From positions 1 to 12,331 of the forward strand of contig JAXJQH010000099.1 of NCBI GenBank assembly GCA_036311245.1: 12,331 nt of DNA. The letters are read 5' to 3'. Within the stretch, counting starts at the first letter, position 1. Each line of letters starts with the position of its first letter. A program made the position numbers and the translations under genes. The stretch comes from SIG578 sp036311245. GTDB taxonomy: Bacteria; Bacillota; Clostridia; Oscillospirales; Ruminococcaceae. This document shows positions 1 to 5,899 of the stretch, piece after piece. The notes beneath the pieces are model-generated. The model had not been told where the DNA came from, did not search any database, and saw nothing but the letters and a program-made list of their open reading frames with translations.

Positions 1-1
1 A

Positions 2-1057
2 AGTGAAACTGCAAAAAAAATCGGAGCGGTCAATACTATTGTCAATCGCGACGGCAAGCTTTACGGGTATAACACCGACTTTTGGGGAATGAATGTACTT
101 ATACGGAAAAACGGCATTGATATAAAGGGCAAAAAGGTTCTTATTTTAGGCAGCGGCGGCACCTCTAAAACCGCTAACGCCGTAAGTCGTCACCTTGGTG
201 CGAGGGAAATTTACACGGTTTCCCGTTCTGAGCGTGAGGGATGCATAACCTATGAAACAGCGCTTAAAAAACATAGTGATGCCGAAATTATAATTAACAC
301 AACCCCCTCTGGAATGTATCCGAACATCGGGGAAAGCGCTGTGGATGTAAATGATTTCCCCAACCTCTCTGGCGTTGTTGATGCGGTTTACAATCCGCTT
401 CGGCCCAAGCTTGTTTGTGATGCGAGAAGAAAGGGAATACCTGCAATCGGCGGACTTTATATGCTTGTAGCTCAGGCGGCATATGCTGCCGAAAAGTTTG
501 TCGATCAGAGCGTGCCTGAGGAAAAAATTGAGGCAGTCTATAAGAGCCTTGTTTTAGAAAAACAAAATATCGTTCTTATCGGTATGCCGGGCTGCGGAAA
601 GAGCACCATCGGCAAAATTCTTGCAAAAGAGCTCAGTATGCAGTTTGTGGACAGTGATGATGAGATAGTTAAAAAAACGGGAAAATCTATTCCTGAAATC
701 TTTACAGAGAAGGGCGAGAGCGGCTTTCGAGAGATAGAGGGCTCTGTCATAGCCGAGCTTTCCAAAAAGCAGCACACTGTTATCGCAACGGGCGGCGGCG
801 CTATTTTAAACCGCCGAAATATAGAACTTTTATCTGAAAACGGCAGAATTTATTTTATTGACCGACCGCTTTCAGAAATAGCCGCAACGACCGACCGACC
901 GCTTTCTTCTAATCGGGCAGACCTAAAAAAACGCTACAGCGAGCGCTATGACAGTTACCTTAAAAGCTGTGATAAACACATAAAAGTACAAGGTTCTGCT
1001 AAAGACACGGCAAAAATAATAAAAGAGGATTTTCAAAATGAAGCTACTTGTGATTAA
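2..1057 (+). CDS. aroEK: Bifunctional shikimate dehydrogenase-shikimate kinase (AroE-AroK fusion), 5' partial
   Basis: The frame is open to the left edge of the window, so the true start and roughly the first 60 residues of the AroE domain are missing. The first ATG, at 89, is internal: the codons before it read a typical AroE segment, with AVNTIVN and GYNTDFWGM around the substrate-binding Asp. The dehydrogenase half (NADPH-dependent reduction of 3-dehydroshikimate) shows the nucleotide loop GSGGTSKTA (about 152-178), NTTPSGMYP, DAVYNPLRPKL and a C-terminal GLYMLVAQAAY. Without a stop it runs into a complete shikimate kinase (ATP-dependent 3-phosphorylation of shikimate), with Walker A GMPGCGKST (581-607), the acidic DSDDE, the GFREIE shikimate-binding arginine and the GGGA motif. 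No in-frame start codon lies in the linker before the kinase, so this is a genuine fusion of consecutive pathway activities. The 3' end overlaps aroQ by 20 bases. Both halves are cytoplasmic. Domain calls are secure; the gene symbol is a composite. Confidence 0.95.
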   Translation, partial: SETAKKIGAVNTIVNRDGKLYGYNTDFWGMNVLIRKNGIDIKGKKVLILGSGGTSKTANAVSRHLGAREIYTVSRSEREGCITYETALKKHSDAEIIINTTPSGMYPNIGESAVDVNDFPNLSGVVDAVYNPLRPKLVCDARRKGIPAIGGLYMLVAQAAYAAEKFVDQSVPEEKIEAVYKSLVLEKQNIVLIGMPGCGKSTIGKILAKELSMQFVDSDDEIVKKTGKSIPEIFTEKGESGFREIEGSVIAELSKKQHTVIATGGGAILNRRNIELLSENGRIYFIDRPLSEIAATTDRPLSSNRADLKKRYSERYDSYLKSCDKHIKVQGSAKDTAKIIKEDFQNEATCD

Positions 1058-1475
1058 CGGACCTAACCTTAATATGCTCGGTATCCGCGAGCCTCAAATT
1101 TACGGCGCGCATACCTACAAAGACCTTTGTGCGCTTATAGAAAAGCACGCCGAGCAAAAGGGAATAGAGGTCGAAATCTATCAGTCAAACCACGAGGGAG
1201 ACCTTGTTGATAAAATTCAGAGCGCCTATGGAAGGGTGGACGGCATTGTTATAAACCCCGCCGCCTACACCCACACAAGCGTGGCACTTTTGGATGCACT
1301 CAAGGCTGTGGGAATTGACAGTGTCGAGGTCCATATTTCGGATGTTTCCAAAAGAGAGGATTTCAGACAGATAAGCTTTGTAAGAGATTACTGCAAGAAA
1401 ACCATTGCAGGTCACGGCTTTGCAGGTTACCTTGAGGCGATGGACTTTTTATCAGAGCAGAATGGAGAAAACTAA
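1038..1475 (+). CDS. aroQ: 3-dehydroquinate dehydratase, type II
   Basis: This enzyme removes water from 3-dehydroquinate to give 3-dehydroshikimate, the third step of the shikimate pathway. The 145-residue length fits the small dodecameric type II family. Family motifs are in order: NGPNLNMLG at residues 7-15, Arg17 and catalytic Tyr22 in REPQIYG, QSNHEGDLVDKIQ at 49-61, the substrate-binding INPAAYTHTS at 72-81, the catalytic histidine in EVHISD (97-102), and the closing IAGHGFAGY. The start at 1038 is chosen because translation from it begins directly with the conserved MKLLVINGPN and AGAGG lies just upstream. It overlaps the aroE-aroK fusion by 20 bases, which suggests translational coupling in one operon. 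Its product is the substrate of the AroE domain encoded upstream. Identification is secure. Confidence 0.97.
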   Translation: MKLLVINGPNLNMLGIREPQIYGAHTYKDLCALIEKHAEQKGIEVEIYQSNHEGDLVDKIQSAYGRVDGIVINPAAYTHTSVALLDALKAVGIDSVEVHISDVSKREDFRQISFVRDYCKKTIAGHGFAGYLEAMDFLSEQNGEN

Positions 1476-1476
1476 A

Positions 1477-2685
1477 ATGAAGGTCACATTCTTTCCCTCT
1501 AAAGCAGAGGGAGTAGCCTTGGCGCCGCCATCTAAAAGTATGGCGCACAGAGCGCTTATCTGCGGCGCACTCTCCAAGAAGAGCCAAATAAAAAATCTCG
1601 CTCCCTCAAGGGATATAACTGCTACTTTAGGAGCCCTACAGGCTCTTGGAGCGAATGTTAAAACTTTAGAGGACGGCATAGAGATAGGCGCATTTAATCC
1701 CCTCTCTCCAAATGAAAATGCGTTTGTCTTTTGCAATGAGAGTGGAAGTACACTGAGGTTTTTAATCCCGCTTTGTATGATGTCGGGCAAAAAAATAACC
1801 CTTACAGGAAGTGAGAGGCTCTTTGAGCGCCCGCTTGATATCTACGAGGAAATTTGCCGCCAAAACGGCATCTTTTTTGAAAAGACGGAAAGTAGCCTTA
1901 CCGTTTGCGGAAAGCTTAAAGCGGGCGCCTATAGTGTGCGCGGTGATGTTTCAAGCCAGTTTATTTCGGGCCTTTTGTTTGCACTGCCGCTTTTAGAGGG
2001 TGACAGCAGCATTGAGGTAACGGGGAAATTTGAAAGCGCTTCTTATATAGACCTTACTTTAAGCGCGCTATCCCAGTTTGGAATAGAAATTATAAGAGAA
2101 AATAATACATTTTACATAAAAGGCAACCAGCGATACCAAAGCTGCGAATATATAGTTGAGGGCGACTGCTCTAACGCCGCATTTTTAGAGGGCTTTAACC
2201 TCCTTGGCGGAGACGCTCGGGTAGAGGGATTAAACCCAGAGACCTTGCAGGGCGATAGAGTTTACCGCGATATCTATAGCGGACTTTTAAGGGGAGAAAA
2301 AAGCTTTGACCTCTCCGATTGCCCTGACCTTGCCCCTGTCTGCTTTGCACTTGCGGCAGATTTAGGCGGCGCCGAGTTTAGCGGAACTGCGAGGCTTAAA
2401 ATCAAGGAAAGTGACCGCGCCGAGGCTATGAAAGCGGAGCTTAATAAATTTGGAATTGAGGTTTTGGTAGAGGAAAACTCAGTAAAGATTATAGGTGGAG
2501 AATTAAAGAAACCTAAAGAGCCGCTCTGCTCACACAATGACCATAGAATTGTTATGGCGCTCTCGCTGCTGCTTTCCAAAACGGGCGGAAAGATAGAGGG
2601 AGCGCAGGCAGTTAATAAGAGCTACCCCGACTTTTTTGAGGTAATAAAAAAATTAGGAATTGAGATGGAAATTTATGAGGATTGA
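1477..2685 (+). CDS. aroA: 3-phosphoshikimate 1-carboxyvinyltransferase (EPSP synthase)
   Basis: AroA transfers the enolpyruvyl group of phosphoenolpyruvate to shikimate 3-phosphate, the product of the kinase domain encoded upstream. Starting at 1477 gives 402 residues, slightly short for the family. I chose this ATG because it begins the conserved N-terminal strand, starts one base after the aroQ stop, and has GGAG at 1464-1467. An in-frame ATG at 1462 would add five residues and cannot be excluded. Visible motifs are PSKSMAHR (18-25), ESGSTLRFL (88-96, in the place of the usual NAGT loop), SSQF (159-162), DCSNAAF, DCPDLAP (281-287) with the catalytic Asp, KESDR (310-314) and HNDHRI (353-358). 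The enzyme is cytoplasmic and is the classical glyphosate target; sensitivity cannot be judged from these motifs alone. The 3' end overlaps tyrA by 11 bases. Confidence 0.96.
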   Translation: MKVTFFPSKAEGVALAPPSKSMAHRALICGALSKKSQIKNLAPSRDITATLGALQALGANVKTLEDGIEIGAFNPLSPNENAFVFCNESGSTLRFLIPLCMMSGKKITLTGSERLFERPLDIYEEICRQNGIFFEKTESSLTVCGKLKAGAYSVRGDVSSQFISGLLFALPLLEGDSSIEVTGKFESASYIDLTLSALSQFGIEIIRENNTFYIKGNQRYQSCEYIVEGDCSNAAFLEGFNLLGGDARVEGLNPETLQGDRVYRDIYSGLLRGEKSFDLSDCPDLAPVCFALAADLGGAEFSGTARLKIKESDRAEAMKAELNKFGIEVLVEENSVKIIGGELKKPKEPLCSHNDHRIVMALSLLLSKTGGKIEGAQAVNKSYPDFFEVIKKLGIEMEIYED

Positions 2686-3538
2686 CTCGTCAAAAAAAAT
2701 TCTGATAATAGGCTTGGGACTTCTCGGCGGCAGCTACGGTATGGCACTGCGAAAGAAAGGTTATCATGTTTCGGCGATAACCTTAGATAGAGAGTCTATC
2801 GACTATGCTATAGAAAATAATATTATATGTGACGGAACTACCGAGATAGATGCAGAGCTTATTGCATCTGCCGATATTATAATATTTGCCTTATATCCCC
2901 ACACATTTGTAGAGTGGGTTAAACAAAACGGACACCTCATTAAAGAGGGCACCGTTGTTACCGATGTAACGGGCGTTAAAGGCTGCGTTGTGTATGATGT
3001 GCAGAGCCTGCTTCCCAAGGGGGTTGAGTTTATAGCAGCTCATCCAATGGCAGGTAGAGAGGTCTGCGGCGTTAAAAACAGCGATGACAGCATTTTCAAG
3101 GGAGCTAACTATATAGTAGTTCCAACCGATAAAAACACCTTTTCGGCTATCGAGCTTTGCAAAAGTCTTGGCGAGGAGCTTGGATTTAAGGATATTTCGG
3201 TACTCCCACCCGAGCGGCACGATGAGATGATTGCGTTCCTCTCGCAGCTTACCCACTGTATTGCGGTTGCGCTTATGTGCGCTTCGGATGACCCCAATCT
3301 TGAAAGATATACGGGTGACTCCTTCCGCGACCTTACAAGAATTGCAAATATCAATGACGAAATGTGGAGCGAGCTGTTTTTATCAAACCGCGAAACACTC
3401 CTTTCTCAGATGGACAGCTACAAGGACACATTTGAAAGAATTTACAACTGCATTAAAAACGGTGACCGCGAGGAAATGCGCAGTATGATGAGAATTTCCT
3501 CTGAGCGCCGCCGAAACTTTGATAAAAAGAAGGTTTAA
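2675..3538 (+). CDS. tyrA: Prephenate dehydrogenase
   Basis: TyrA oxidatively decarboxylates prephenate to 4-hydroxyphenylpyruvate, the committed step to tyrosine. From the ATG at 2675 the protein has 287 residues. The N terminus is a Rossmann fold with GLGLLG at 13-18, followed by DVTGVKG and the family signature HPMAGRE (123-129), then the helical C-terminal dimerisation domain with LTHCIAVALM. A TTG at 2660 would add five residues (MRWKF), but the ATG places the Rossmann strand at a normal distance and has GGA a few bases upstream. No fused chorismate mutase and no C-terminal ACT domain are visible, so feedback control by tyrosine through an ACT domain is not expected. The gene overlaps aroA by 11 bases and precedes the DAHP synthase gene by 5 bases, consistent with one transcript. 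Confidence 0.93.
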   Translation: MRIDSSKKILIIGLGLLGGSYGMALRKKGYHVSAITLDRESIDYAIENNIICDGTTEIDAELIASADIIIFALYPHTFVEWVKQNGHLIKEGTVVTDVTGVKGCVVYDVQSLLPKGVEFIAAHPMAGREVCGVKNSDDSIFKGANYIVVPTDKNTFSAIELCKSLGEELGFKDISVLPPERHDEMIAFLSQLTHCIAVALMCASDDPNLERYTGDSFRDLTRIANINDEMWSELFLSNRETLLSQMDSYKDTFERIYNCIKNGDREEMRSMMRISSERRRNFDKKKV

Positions 3539-3543
3539 TCCCA

Positions 3544-4572
3544 ATGAATATGCAATTTCACAGAAAACTCCCAATTCCTAAGGATATAAAGGAGCAGTAC
3601 CCCATTACCGAAAAGATGGCAGAAGTAAAAAAGCAGCGCGATGATGAAATTCGCGCCGTTTTTGAGGGCAGGAGCGATAAATTTCTGCTCATTATCGGTC
3701 CCTGCTCGGCGGATAACTTTGAGTCAGTTTTAGATTACATTTCCCGCCTGCGCCTGCTTGCCGATAAGGTAGAGGATAAAATCATCATTATTCCCCGAAT
3801 TTACACAAATAAGCCCCGCACAACGGGTGACGGATATAAGGGTATGCTCCACCAGCCAAACCCCGATGAAAAGCCCGATATGCTCAAAGGTATTCTCGCA
3901 ATTCGCGATGTTCACGTTGCGGCGCTGCGCGATTACGGCTTTTCCTGCGCCGATGAAATGCTCTATCCCGAAAATTACCGTTATCTTTCTGACCTGCTTT
4001 CCTATGTTGCAGTAGGCGCCCGCTCGGTTGAAAATCAGCAGCACCGCCTCACTTCAAGCGGACTTGATATCCCCGTTGGAATGAAAAACCCCACAAGTGG
4101 CGACCTTTCGATTATGATGAATGCCATTACCGCAGCACAGCACAGCCACACCTTTTTGTATCGCGGCTGGGAGGTTGAAAGTTTGGGGAACCCCTGCGCC
4201 CACGCCATTATGCGCGGTTATATTGATTTTGCAGGGAAAAATGTTTCCAACTACCACTATGAGGACCTACTTAAGCTCTCTGAGCTTTATGCAAAATCGG
4301 GTCTTGCAAACCCTTCGGCGATAATTGACACCAACCACGCAAATTCAGGCAAAAAATACCTTGAGCAGATAAGAATTGCAAACGAGGTTGTTTACAGCCG
4401 AAATCACAATGACGATATTAAAAAGCTTGTCAAGGGTCTTATGATAGAAAGCTATATTGAGGATGGCGCTCAGGGTATCGGCGAGCATATTTACGGCAAG
4501 TCAATAACCGACCCCTGCCTTGGATGGCAAAAAACCGAAAATCTTGTTTTGGAGCTTTGTGATAAGCTTTAA
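3544..4572 (+). CDS. aroF: 3-deoxy-7-phosphoheptulonate synthase (DAHP synthase), class I AroF/G/H type
   Basis: This enzyme condenses phosphoenolpyruvate and erythrose 4-phosphate, the entry step of the shikimate pathway, here encoded last in the operon. The 342-residue length and motifs fit the class I-alpha TIM-barrel family. They include GPCSADN (52-58) with the metal-ligand Cys54, PRIYTNKPRTTGDGYKG (84-100), GARSVENQQHR (158-168), KNPTSGD (181-187), DTNHANSGKK with metal-ligand His265, Glu302 in IESYIEDGAQ and Asp323 in ITDPCLGW. An AGAAGG ribosome binding site lies 10 bases before the ATG; a second ATG two codons later is possible. The tyrA stop is 5 bases upstream. Relatives in this family are often feedback inhibited by an aromatic amino acid, but which one cannot be told here. 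The symbol is a family-level choice among aroF, aroG and aroH. A strong terminator follows within a few bases. Confidence 0.95.
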   Translation: MNMQFHRKLPIPKDIKEQYPITEKMAEVKKQRDDEIRAVFEGRSDKFLLIIGPCSADNFESVLDYISRLRLLADKVEDKIIIIPRIYTNKPRTTGDGYKGMLHQPNPDEKPDMLKGILAIRDVHVAALRDYGFSCADEMLYPENYRYLSDLLSYVAVGARSVENQQHRLTSSGLDIPVGMKNPTSGDLSIMMNAITAAQHSHTFLYRGWEVESLGNPCAHAIMRGYIDFAGKNVSNYHYEDLLKLSELYAKSGLANPSAIIDTNHANSGKKYLEQIRIANEVVYSRNHNDDIKKLVKGLMIESYIEDGAQGIGEHIYGKSITDPCLGWQKTENLVLELCDKL

Positions 4573-4575
4573 TAA

Positions 4576-4612
4576 AAAAGAAAACCACGCGGCAGCCGCG
4601 TGGTTTTCTTTT
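4576..4612 (+). terminator. Intrinsic terminator of the aromatic amino acid operon
   Basis: GAAAACCACGCGG (4580-4592) pairs perfectly with CCGCGTGGTTTTC (4596-4608) around a CAG loop, extended by A-T pairs. A T-rich tract follows on + and an A-rich tract precedes it. It begins four bases after the DAHP synthase stop codon. The A and T flanks would let it work in both directions. Confidence 0.93.
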
Positions 4613-4682
4613 GCCAGGGGGTAAAAGAGAAAAGGAAAAGAGAAAATGTCACAAATAAAATGGGTGAGGCATAAAATAACAG

Positions 4683-4700
4683 TGGGAAACCATTTTCCCA
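4683..4700. repeat. Short perfect inverted repeat upstream of the small membrane protein gene
   Basis: TGGGAAA and TTTCCCA form a 7-base-pair stem around a 4-base loop, 11 bases before the AAGGAAG ribosome binding site of the next gene. No T-tract follows, so it is not a typical terminator. It could be an operator or a leader hairpin. No convincing promoter was found between 4613 and 4710. Confidence 0.4.
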
Positions 4701-4724
4701 ATCTTTAAAAAAGGAAGATGCAAT

Positions 4725-4961
4725 ATGACGTGTAATAACTATAACGGCGTTTCAAGATGCAGAAGCTTCTGCCTCTTTTTAATTCCCGCTATCCTTATCG
4801 CGCTATTAACCTTCACAGTCGGCCTGCTTGTCGGTGCAGCAATTTCTGCGACCGTGCTTGCAAATCTTGCCGCCTTTATCATTCTTGCAGTGGTGCTTTT
4901 TGTATTGCTCGTTATCTGGGCAATAGTATATTTCTGCCGTTGCAGCAGATATAATGATTAG
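4725..4961 (+). CDS. Small two-helix membrane protein, function unknown
   Basis: I do not recognise this 78-residue protein. It has a strong ribosome binding site, AAGGAAG at 4711-4717, seven bases before the ATG. Its N terminus carries cysteines and basic residues (CNN at 3-5, CRSFC at 12-16). Two hydrophobic helices follow, roughly 18-43 and 45-70, the first with a GxxxGA packing motif, and the C terminus is Cys-rich (CRCS). With so many small and aliphatic residues it is very probably an integral membrane hairpin. It stands alone after the aromatic operon terminator and faces a convergent gene only 17 bases downstream, with no terminator between them. Codon use resembles its neighbours. 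Another + frame from 4757 within it is a shadow. The coding call is good; no function is claimed. Confidence 0.75.
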   Translation: MTCNNYNGVSRCRSFCLFLIPAILIALLTFTVGLLVGAAISATVLANLAAFIILAVVLFVLLVIWAIVYFCRCSRYND

Positions 4962-4978
4962 ATTTTAAAGCAAAGAAA

Positions 4979-5452
4979 TTAAATAGCAAAGGAATTTATA
5001 AGCTCTGAAAATTTATTTCCGTCAGTAACGTCATAGTAGCAAACAAAGAAGGGAGAAAGCAGGCCTGAGTTTTGCCTTTTAAAGCAGTTGCCGCTGCCAG
5101 AGAGGCGGACAAGACCGCTTTTTCCTTTGAGCTTTAAGGATATGCTGCTAAAAGAGCTTTCAGCGTCAGTCCCGAAAGACAACCTTTTTTCAACATCAAC
5201 TTGCGAAAGTGAATCGCAAAGGCGGGAAATCTCGTTTTCTGAACTAATCTTTTTAAGGCGCAGCGCGCCGTTTTCATCCCGAACACGAACGGTGGCAAAT
5301 TCTATCTGAGAGGGTGAAATATCAGCCGCCGATAAAAGTGAGGGAGCGGTGTTTCCGTAAACAGACCAGAAAAGCAGCGCGCTAAGCGCTAAAACAGCCA
5401 CCAGCATAGCAGCAAGAATAATGGGGGTTTTTCGGATTCTTTTCTGCGGCAT
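4979..5452 (-). CDS. Membrane-anchored extracytoplasmic protein, function unknown
   Basis: I do not recognise this 157-residue protein. It begins with a basic stretch (MPQKRIRK) and one long hydrophobic segment at about 9-32, with no lipobox cysteine, so it is probably an N-terminal signal anchor with the rest outside the membrane. The exported part is polar and serine-rich, with a likely beta-strand pattern (residues of the type IEFATVRVRD and SSISLKLKG) and two cysteines near the C terminus that could pair. The start is supported by GAGGTG at 5460-5465 and a plausible promoter further upstream. It is monocistronic and convergent with the two-helix gene. A phased array of regulator-like half-sites lies immediately upstream of the promoter, so expression is probably controlled by an OmpR/PhoB-type two-component system. 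That is an inference. Confidence 0.8.
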   Translation of the reverse strand: MPQKRIRKTPIILAAMLVAVLALSALLFWSVYGNTAPSLLSAADISPSQIEFATVRVRDENGALRLKKISSENEISRLCDSLSQVDVEKRLSFGTDAESSFSSISLKLKGKSGLVRLSGSGNCFKRQNSGLLSPFFVCYYDVTDGNKFSELINSFAI

Positions 5453-5482
5453 ATTTTTTCACCTCGACTTTTTCCTGCCTTT

Positions 5483-5511
5483 ATTTTATTCCCGTTTTTT
5501 GGCAAAATCAA
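5483..5511 (-). promoter_or_regulatory. Sigma-A-like promoter of the anchored protein gene
   Basis: On the minus strand TTGATT (5506-5511), a 17-base spacer and TAAAAT (5483-5488) fit a vegetative promoter. The predicted start of transcription, near 5476, lies about 24 bases before the start codon at 5452. It abuts the half-site array at 5516-5584. Confidence 0.6.
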
Positions 5512-5515
5512 CGGT

Positions 5516-5584
5516 TGTACCAAATTGTAACCAAAAAAAGCAGAACTGTAATAAATTTGTAACCACTTGTTATAAAAGTGTAAT
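5516..5584. promoter_or_regulatory. Array of six phased TGTWAH-type half-sites (WalR/PhoP-like boxes)
   Basis: Direct hexamers occur at 5516 (TGTACC), 5526 (TGTAAC), 5547 (TGTAAT), 5558 (TGTAAC), 5568 (TGTTAT) and 5579 (TGTAAT). The start-to-start steps are 10, 21, 11, 10 and 11 bases, so all six lie on one face of the helix. Two pairs, 5547-5563 and 5568-5584, match the published WalR consensus TGTWAH-N5-TGTWAH exactly. Read on the other strand the same sites resemble the TT(A/C/T)ACA repeats of PhoP boxes. The array lies directly upstream of the minus-strand promoter of the anchored protein gene. Which regulator binds is not known. Confidence 0.6.
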
Positions 5585-5591
5585 AAAAATT

Positions 5592-5622
5592 AAAAAACCC
5601 TGCCGATTTTCGGCAGGTTTTT
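5592..5622 (-). terminator. Intrinsic terminator after the 46-residue membrane protein gene
   Basis: CCTGCCGA (5599-5606) and TCGGCAGG (5610-5617) form an 8-base-pair stem with a 3-base loop. On the minus strand it is followed, after one base, by six T residues (5592-5597). It sits four bases after the stop codon of the minus-strand gene ending at 5626. Confidence 0.85.
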
Positions 5623-5625
5623 AAT

Positions 5626-5766
5626 TTAGTTTTGCTCGAAATATTTAATAAGCAGCAGAATTAAAATCGACATAATAACTAAGAAAACTGCGCCTATAGC
5701 AGTGGCGGCTGAGGTTGCAAGAAACTCCTCAACGTTGTAGGCAAGATTTGTAATAAAATCTATCAT
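5626..5766 (-). CDS. 46-residue single-helix membrane protein, function unknown
   Basis: This small protein reads a short amphipathic N-terminal region (MIDFITNLAYNVEEF), then a hydrophobic helix at about 18-41 rich in Ile, Leu and Val, and a short polar tail KYFEQN. I chose the ATG at 5766: a GGGGGA element lies seven bases upstream, and a clear promoter predicts transcription starting near 5788. In-frame upstream starts at 5826 and 5781 would lie outside the transcript or have no usable ribosome binding site. The gene has its own promoter and terminator, which supports it being real despite its size. It is divergent from lepA. Its length and layout recall small regulatory or stress membrane proteins, but I recognise no family. 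Confidence 0.65.
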   Translation of the reverse strand: MIDFITNLAYNVEEFLATSAATAIGAVFLVIMSILILLLIKYFEQN

Positions 5767-5794
5767 CCCTAAATCCCCCATAGCCTTTTTTATT

Positions 5795-5823
5795 ATTATA
5801 ACACAAAGCAAGGCTTCGCGCAA
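5795..5823 (-). promoter_or_regulatory. Promoter of the 46-residue membrane protein gene
   Basis: On the minus strand TTGCGC (5818-5823), a 17-base spacer and a perfect TATAAT (5795-5800). The spacer ends in TGT, giving an extended -10 element. The predicted start site near 5788 supports the ATG at 5766. Confidence 0.7.
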
Positions 5824-5845
5824 CATAAAAAGAAAAATGTTGCAC
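5818..5845. repeat. Inverted repeat joining the two divergent -35 elements
   Basis: GCGCAACAT (5818-5826) and ATGTTGCAC (5837-5845) are inverted repeats matching at 8 of 9 positions, separated by 10 bases. Each arm contains the -35 hexamer of one of the two divergent promoters. It could be an operator, or merely the result of two similar -35 elements. Confidence 0.45.
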
Positions 5846-5868
5846 AGAGATTAAAAAAATGCTATACT
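5840..5868 (+). promoter_or_regulatory. Promoter of lepA
   Basis: TTGCAC (5840-5845), a 17-base spacer and TATACT (5863-5868) form a good sigma-A-like promoter. The predicted start near 5875 leaves a leader of about 25 bases to the TTG start codon at 5900. Confidence 0.75.
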
Positions 5869-5899
5869 TTATGGTAAGATTTTGTTTGAGGTGATATTT

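Noticed and set aside
1405..1476. Upstream extension of the aroA frame
   Set aside because: It would overlap aroQ by about 70 bases and adds no EPSP synthase sequence; the ATG at 1477 with GGAG upstream begins the conserved domain.
4962..4978. Possible terminator between the convergent genes
   Set aside because: The 17 bases contain no inverted repeat.
5421..5624. Plus-strand open frame over the half-site array
   Set aside because: It starts inside the opposite gene, crosses its promoter and a terminator, and shows no protein family.
5767..5826. Longer start for the 46-residue protein
   Set aside because: The extension covers the TATAAT promoter and would not be transcribed from it.
5882..5899. 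Earlier TTG start for lepA
   Set aside because: The GAGGTGA ribosome binding site at 5888-5894 would fall inside the gene; the TTG at 5900 is correctly spaced.
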